NCBI RefSeq assembly: GCF_950023065.1
Contig: NC_088679.1
Span: 9,982,001-10,046,000, forward strand
Direction: 5' to 3'
Length of the DNA stretch: 64,000 bases
Source: Planococcus citri
Lineage: Eukaryota > Arthropoda > Insecta > Hemiptera > Pseudococcidae
Shown: positions 58,401 to 64,000 of the stretch, in pieces
How the letters are laid out: each line of letters starts with the position of its first letter
Position numbering within the stretch: position 1 is the first letter of the stretch
Translations under genes and position numbers: made by a program
The notes under the pieces: generated by a model
Seen by the model: only the letters and a program-made list of their open reading frames with translations
Database searches by the model: none
What the model was told of the DNA's origin: nothing

Positions 58401-61400
58401 GTGCCAAAAAATGGCCTCATCGATACTCCTTTATTATCGAGTTCAATTAATAATGTCGCTCGTGACTACAATATATAGGTAAAGGATACAATGAAATCAA
58501 GGACACATTACCCGAAGGTATTGAAGTAGCTTGCCACAATTCGTCTACCAGTTGCACGTTGAGTGGGCCTACAGACGACGTTGAAAAATTCGTGAAACAA
58601 CTTCAAGACCAGAAAATATTTGCCAGAGCTGTTAACGTTGCCAATATAGCTTATCATTCTAAACACATCGCTCCTGCTGCACCTAATCTTTTACGTCGTT
58701 TGCGAGAGGTTCCAATTCAGATAATAATTTATGATCTAAACTGATGGTCTCATCAGCATGAACTTTTCTAAATTATAAGCCTACGGTAATTCCGTATTTT
58801 AGATAATTCCCGAACCTTTGAAACGTTCGTCAAGGTGGATAAGTACTTCGATTCCAGAAGCAAATTGGGGAAAACCTTTGGCTCAACATTGTTCAGCGGA
58901 ATACCTAACTAATAATTTATTGAGCGCAGTTTTATTCGAAGAAGGCAGCAAACATATACCTTCTGATGCTTTGGTTATCGAAATAGCTCCTCATGGATTA
59001 CTGCAGGCCATCATGAAACGATCTTTAGCTGAAACATGTGCCAATGTTCCTCTGACTAGGAGGAATAACGAAGGAAAAAATCTGGAAAATCTTTTAAATG
59101 CTATTGGAGGGTAGGTATTACCTATTTTTCATTGAGGGAAAAAATTATGAATGATTCCGATTGTACACATGTGTATCTTTTCTTTCAGATTATATATTGC
59201 GGGATGCGATCTAAATGTTAATGCTTTATATCCTCCTATCGAGTATCCTGTTTCTAGGGAAACTCCTTCAGTAGCTCCATTAGCTAATTGGCAACATTCT
59301 GAACCAGATGCTGGAGTATTCTATTTCGATCCGGTAGGTACCTACCTACCTAAATACGCATTTCGATAACAATTAATAGGTTAAGAATGCTATGAAAGGA
59401 CTAGGTATCCCTGAACCTTCGTCCGTCGGAATAATTTTCATATAACAATTTTTCAGGTTGGAAGTCACAGTGGAGATCCTGTAGTAGTTCAGGTCAACGA
59501 TGATTCGCCATATTATTATTTAAAGAACCATAAAATCAATAATCACATCATGTTACCTGCATCATTCTATTTGGTAAAGTGATTCGAATGTTTTACATCT
59601 CTAGGTACATTTAATCATCTGCCGGAAGTGTAAATTCATAAATTATTTTCAATTTTCTCACAGTACCTTACCTGGTGGGTGTTTTGCACCATTAACAACG
59701 TTGCCCTTGGTTCATTTCCGATTGTTTTCGAAGATGTAGAAGTATTCAAAAATTTGACCATATCATCGAGGAGTAAATTGATACTAATTACGTATTATTT
59801 TGGTCATTCGTATGACACGTTCTCATAAACGATTTAATTAATTGCAGAGCCTAGAAAGTTCACCGTTTTTATTCAAAAAGGAAGTGGAAAATTTGAAATT
59901 TTGAAATACAACGAGTCAAACTCGAGTAAAACATCAAAAATAATGACTGGAGTACTTTATCAAGCTGAACCTACTTCAGAAAGTATTAGTAATGATCAAA
60001 ACCTTCACGATGATGAAGACCTTCACGATATCAAGCATGCCATTTCAGATGACCAATTCTACAGCGTTTTCAAAAGTGTAGGATACGAATTGAATGATTC
60101 ATTCCGTAGTTTGGAGGTATTGAAATACAAGGATTACGGTTAGTAGGAGTAGATACCTAGCTAATACTTTCAGTTCAACTTTAATCCCTCTTGTGTGAGT
60201 ATTTACTGTAATACTTATACCTAACTGCGTATTTCGTTTCATATTTTGATAGATTATTATGCGAAGCTAAAGTGGCAAAAGAATTGGGTAACGTTTTTAG
60301 ATGCGTTGCTAAAAGTTCACATGTTCTCTGAAATTAAAAATGAAACCGACCTGTTGTATACTCAAAGGATTAAAAGACTAGAGATTTCTGCTGAAGAAAT
60401 TTCATCAATAGAAAAAGGTATACCTATCCATCTATCTATCTATCTATCTATCTATCTACCTAATAATCTACGCAGGATGTGCATGCATATCTACCTACTT
60501 AACTGCGAACGTCTGATGTACTTACATCATTTTCTGCAGGAACAACGTTGTTATGTCATAAACAACGCAGTACAGATATATTGACTTGCCCTGGTCTGGT
60601 AATGTACTCGGTAAAACACCGAAAGTTCGAGCAAAAAAAGCAGAACGCAGACATAAAATTAGAAAAATTACGATTCGTTCCCCATAAGAATCCAAGATGT
60701 CAGGTGCGTATTTCAGATTAATCAATATTATAATCAGCTGTTTTGGTTAAAGCAAGGTGACTTAAGCATTAGTTAATAGTTACTTCCTTCGAAAATCGGT
60801 ATCCGTTTTCCCGAGACCCAAAATCCCGAAAGACCACTTTCCCGAATGTCTTTATCCCGAATTTAAAAATCCCGAATAGGTATATTTATTTTCTACGGAA
60901 AATGTGTTTACCACGGTCATGTACTCGAAATGAAGGTATCATACTGTAAAATGGCAGCTGCACTAATAGACACACAACTGTCTACCACCGCTCAAAGCCA
61001 GATCAGAGTAACAATAGAATATATTGGGATTGCCTCTTACGTGAGTCCGATCAAAACATTGTAGAGCTCGATGTATCACCAACTTCATTTGACGAAGGCA
61101 GAAATATAGTTGAAGCATATGTTTCCAAACTGCACCAAGTCCAAAAAATATTGATACGAAATTCATGGTACTTAGTACAGTTTGGAAACGTAGAAATGAT
61201 CAAAATTGGCTGATTTTTTGATATGTTGTAACCAAGACCCTTGGACACAATATATCAAAAAATCAGTCATTTTGGGCTGTGACTTCATGCTATGTAGATT
61301 GTAGATTGTAGATGGCGTTGCAAACTCCAAAACCTTGAAAATGGACTTATTAGTGCAGTTTGGAAACATGCTTCAGTTGTATTAAAAGGACCTGAGCAAT

Positions 61401-63788
61401 CTGTCCACATGCACCTCAGAACTTCGGCTCATAACATTGTTCTTTGACATTTTTTGTCATACTACAGTATTTTTGAATTTAAAAAATTCAATTTTTTTAA
61501 AAGAAATTTTTTCGGGATTCGGGAAACAAAGGATTCGGGATTAAGGCATTCGGGAAAACGACTTCGGGATAATGGTATTCGGGAAATATCCCATTCGGGA
61601 AATGTCCATTCGGGATTTCGGATTCGGGAAAATGACCGTGAATCTCGAAAATCCTATTCCAGTTCCAGTTGGAATCAGAGCCACTGTTTTTGATAGATTT
61701 TCTTGTACCTATACCTACTTTATGAAGGAGTTGATATGAATACCTACATCAAAACGTTTTTTAAAAAAATTTTCAATTAGTTGAATTTTCTCAGGAATTT
61801 CGAATCGCTGTAGAAGGCATCTTATTGTGTAATACTTATTTCGATATCTAAAAATTGAATCTTGCCATAAGTTCAACCATTCCAGTAAATCCGAGCTAAT
61901 GATTGAAAAGTGTATTTTTTTGCGAGTTAAAAATTTTTGAACTTAGTTCCAATATCATCAATTTTTGCCATAAATTATTCAAATTTTATTCTACCTACTG
62001 CAATCAACCCTCAAATCGATTGCGACCATTTTTAAGCAACTTATATAGTCCTAATCTACAGAGCCTCCAGCAAAAGTTGACGATTTTGAAGATCTATAGA
62101 TGTAGAGACCTCATGCATCCAAGTAGGATGGAGAGTGGAGATACATACCTATAAGATATTTACTTAGGTAGTGACAATTTCATATAACGCTGGTATGTCT
62201 GCAATAATGTTACAGAGTGCTGAAGAATTGTGTAAATTATGTTTGGAAATAGCTGCTGATAATTTTAGTGTCATGGCCGAAAAACGTGAGACAAAGTTGA
62301 GCATTATAATGGAAAATAATTTGGGATGTGCTACTTTATTGAAAAACGTTGTGAAAAATTGTGATACGTTGAAGGTTGGTATTTATTTGAACTTGAAACT
62401 CCAATGAATTAAGTACATATGCCTGCTGCCTACCTACTTATATTCATAAATTTACTGGGTACAAATTTTATCAATTTTATTTGTTACCTACTGATTGATG
62501 AAGGTGTTGTTTTTCAGACGAAAGTACTTTTCTATGAACAGAAGCAAGCATCATTGAATAAGTACACCTCGAGGGATGAATACTTTATGCTAGTCACTAA
62601 TCAGCTTTGCGATGTTGGAAAATATTCAGCTGATGCTTTCTTTGTTGTTACCTCAAATTTTGAGGACAAAGCCTTGCCGCCAAAAGTTGATGATGTATTT
62701 GAACAAGTCGTGCGACAAAAACTTGATGATAAAACATTTTATCTATTTAAAAAGGTGCTTCAGCTTATTACTCCCAATCATCTTATAATCAATATCTAGT
62801 AATAGATTTATAGGTAGATACTTTGATACGAGTAATTTGATTTTATTGGGGGAAAAAATGAAGATTTTTTTTCCTACCTATGTAATTTATTCTGTTTATT
62901 TTAGAAATCTTCATTGGATGATAAACGCATTCAAATTACATATGGAGATGGGCCAACTATATATTTTCCAGAACGAAGTAAATCTGAGCTATTGTTCGTT
63001 GTCAAACAGAACATGGATTCGGCTGATTTATCATCTATGCTTGAGGATCACAAAAACCCTTATTCGGATCCGAGGTAGGTACTTATCTATTTCAAAAACT
63101 ATCGTGTAGCTGAAGAAAATGATGAAATTTTTGAACAAAAAAATAGACTTACGTACATCAACTAAGCTACGTCCCTAATTCAAATTTTATTGATTGAAAC
63201 AGGTATTTGTTTGTAATGGATAAAGATACGCCAAGCGAATCAGTTCTAAAAAGTGAACTCGCTCGAGATTCTTCGGTATCAGTGCTTCAAAATGGAGAAT
63301 GGGGATCGTATCGAAGTATCTCAGAAATTCAGTCAAAACTGGAAGAAAGTTCGAAAAATATCGCTGATATTCTCGGAGATATTCAGTGAGTTGGAAGTTC
63401 TAAAAAAATCATAACTCGCATTTTAAAAGCTCAGTATTTGATTTCAATCATTTATTATGATGTCAGGATGGAATCGGTGTTTTTGCAATATCTCGGCTGT
63501 GATAGAGAAATCGAACAATCCGAAGATAATAAAGTAAGTATCCATACAATAAACTCACCACAAAAAATTGCATTAATTCTGAAATTATTTGATTATTAAA
63601 ATTATTTGCAGATTTGTAATTATGGAATTGAATACTCCGGAGTTCAAGATACCGGTGAAAGAGTAATGGGTTTGGCTATGGTCAACTCTGTTGATCTTAT
63701 ATCAAAACCAGATTCTATTCTGAAATGGATACTTCCGGATGGCTGGAGCCTGGAAGATGCTGCCACTGTGCCTTTTATTTACACACAG
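49482..63788 (+). CDS. Fatty acid synthase-like multidomain protein with inactivated ketosynthase (3' partial)
   Basis: Animal type I FAS layout. Exons: 49482-49644, 49751-49906, 51925-52095, 52230-52430, 52545-52786, 52887-53117, 53232-53332, 53504-53600, 53703-53840, 53947-54177, 54266-54455, 58479-58708, 58803-59110, 59189-59333, 59457-59573, 59664-59772, 59848-60138, 60253-60417, 60540-60703, 62216-62374, 62518-62754, 62905-63074, 63203-63385, 63467-63533, 63612-63788; all in phase, 1481 codons so far. KS: the active-site Cys of the DTACSSS motif is Leu173, the His of EAHGTGT is Ser306, and only the His of KSNMGH (344) is kept. Acyltransferase: GHSVGE (Ser598) and AYHS (His700) intact. 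Dehydratase: His893 and Asp1057 kept, but HxxxGxxxxP reads HxxxNxxxxP. A short pseudo-MT/KR linker follows, then the enoyl-reductase start (GIEYSG, RVMGLAMV). The rest lies beyond 64000. As read, it cannot condense acyl chains by itself. Confidence 0.88.
49965..50555. repeat. Two ~313-bp tandem repeats in FAS-like intron 2
   Basis: GGGGTCAGCTTGGTTTTCAT, AAAATCG-CATGAGAG, and GATGGAACTCGAAATTTTGA at 49975-50085 recur in the same order from 50288 with about 90% identity by eye. The second copy runs to about 50555. Confidence 0.75.
50795..51320 (-). mobile_element. 5'-truncated RTE-like non-LTR retrotransposon fragment
   Basis: The minus-strand open frame 51311-50859 encodes the region just after the reverse-transcriptase core of RTE-type endonuclease/RT proteins: CETWTMSAE, FEMWCYRRLLRISWKD, TNQEVLARIGEER, KLKYIAHKIRENG and GKIQGRTTRGRKRLEML. 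The domain's catalytic part is missing. The 3' end reads CCTGTAAAGGAGCGCAACT then (ACG)n at about 50800-50835, matching the short insert at 19528-19728. Open over 150 codons, so fairly young, but certainly not autonomous. It lies in intron 2 of the FAS-like gene. Confidence 0.82.
51321..51924. other. Remainder of FAS-like intron 2
   Basis: No recognised element. There is a C-run at 51751-51759 and purine-rich stretches. Open frames here have no family motif. Confidence 0.35.
54545..54800. repeat. Inverted repeat related to the GATAGGCAA palindrome
   Basis: TTGCCTATCTTGAAAATTGA at the left is mirrored by CATATTTTGAAGATAGGCCA at the right. The same arm motif occurs in the FAR intron at 25225-25835. 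Confidence 0.55.
55983..58117. mobile_element. Probable solo LTR (TGATATAG...CTCTCACA) with 4-bp target duplication
   Basis: The insert begins TG, ends CA and is flanked by AGGT on both sides (55979-55982 and 58118-58121). Its position is fixed exactly by comparison with the empty site in the other foldback copy. Without the nested hAT-type element its length is about 1080 bp. It contains a TATA-like CTATAAATAG at about 58033-58042 and no coding sequence, which fits a solo LTR of a Ty3- or Bel-like retrotransposon. The family is not identified. Confidence 0.62.
56382..57428. mobile_element. Non-autonomous hAT-type element (1047 bp)
   Basis: The termini CAGGCCCGTAGCCAGA and TCTGGCTACGGGCCTG are flanked by a perfect 8-bp duplication GACTGCGA (56374-56381 and 57429-57436). 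It contains degenerate copies of a CTTTTGCCCTCGCTTCGCTC-type motif but no transposase. It is the youngest layer of the stack in intron 11 of the FAS-like gene. Confidence 0.88.
60787..61650. mobile_element. Element with inverted CCCGAA / TTCGGG subterminal arrays
   Basis: The left end carries five or six TTTCCCGA / ATCCCGAA motifs in 120 bp. The right end carries about nine ATTCGGGA motifs in 150 bp in the opposite orientation. A separate inverted pair lies inside (see the next entry). It occupies most of FAS-like intron 19. No coding sequence; target duplication not resolved. Confidence 0.6.
61105..61388. repeat. Inner inverted repeat (GTTTCCAAACTGCAC)
   Basis: AGTTGAAGCATATGTTTCCA and AACTGCAC at the left pair with GTGCAGTTTGGAAACATGCT TCAGTTG at the right. 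Between them is a further pair around TTTTTTGATATGTTGTAACC / ATATATCAAAAAATCAGTCA. A small MITE nested in the CCCGAA element. Confidence 0.6.
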
Positions 63789-64000
63789 GTAAAGCAGCAT
63801 ACTTATGCTCGTAAAGCTATTCATCCCAGTACCTTGCCTGTGATGAATAAGTGTTGCAACAACAATAAATTGTATTCCCGTTAAATAAAAACACAAAAAT
63901 TCATTGAAATAGGTATGTAGGTAGGTGCAAATAATTTTTGAATTCTTCGTACTCAAGTTCCTCTTACTAGAAAGTTAGGCAATCTATTTAGAGTGCATGT
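63789..64000. other. Start of FAS-like intron 25
   Basis: After the donor GTAAAG no further exon is visible before the window ends. The enoyl-reductase coding sequence must continue to the right. Confidence 0.6.

Larger units (their letters stand above)
54970..58432. mobile_element. Second copy of the GGAGTAT foldback element, split by insertions
   Basis: Left portion 54970-55982 and right portion 58118-58432 together match the element at 47088-48664, with the same GCAGTTATCGACTGAACCAC arms. The join (GGGGTAGGT / AGGTTCAAAATGGTGG) reproduces the uninterrupted sequence of the other copy once the insert is removed, which dates the insertion after the foldback element. Confidence 0.8.

Noticed and set aside
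1..64000. tRNA, rRNA or riboswitch genes
   Set aside because: No B-box-like GGTTCGANTCC with a matching cloverleaf, and no rRNA core sequence, was seen by eye. A covariance-model scan would be needed to exclude small ncRNAs.

Overview
The window is AT-rich animal nuclear DNA with intron-containing genes. Splice sites are canonical GT-AG, introns are large, and short TACC/GGTA runs and DNA-transposon relics are frequent. The gene set (KCNQ channel, fatty acyl-CoA reductase, insect-type mRpS34, Elg1/ATAD5, animal-type fatty acid synthase) points to an insect. A sap-feeding hemipteran such as an aphid, mealybug or scale is plausible from the lipid genes and sequence texture, but this is inference.

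Layout. 1-15.0 kb: the 3' half of a KCNQ potassium channel gene (+), from the pore exon to the stop codon, with introns full of hAT-type elements, inverted repeats and a degenerate tandem array. 15.0-22.6 kb: KCNQ downstream region, then a patchwork of broken duplicates: a copy of the fatty acyl-CoA reductase (FAR) promoter plus the start of its exon 1, a short retroelement tail with a 58-bp target duplication, a copy of the last KCNQ intron, and a 33-bp palindromic satellite. 22.6-29.7 kb: an intact FAR gene (+, 8 exons, 501 aa) whose 4.6-kb intron 5 is a nested set of inverted repeats. 30.9-31.8 kb: mRpS34 (+). 32.0-32.5 kb: a small single-membrane-span protein (-). 33-36 kb: palindromic MITEs. 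38.1-44.8 kb: Elg1/ATAD5 (+, 13 exons, 1247 aa), a PCNA-unloading clamp-loader subunit. 49.5-63.8 kb: a fatty acid synthase-like gene (+, 25 exons, running off the right edge), with a retroelement fragment and a hAT-inside-LTR-inside-foldback stack in its introns.

The genes do not form an operon. KCNQ, mRpS34 and Elg1 are housekeeping or neuronal genes. The FAR and the FAS-like gene could act in one lipid route (acyl chain made, then reduced to fatty alcohol for wax or cuticle lipids). The most notable gene-level observation is that the FAS-like protein has lost two of the three ketosynthase catalytic residues (the nucleophilic Cys is Leu and the first His is Ser), while the acyltransferase Ser/His and the dehydratase His/Asp are kept and all 25 exons stay open and in phase. 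It looks like a maintained paralog with a dead condensing domain.

Exon borders were set by hand from splice signals, and the phases of all five genes were checked to add up. Family assignments come from motif recognition, not a database search.
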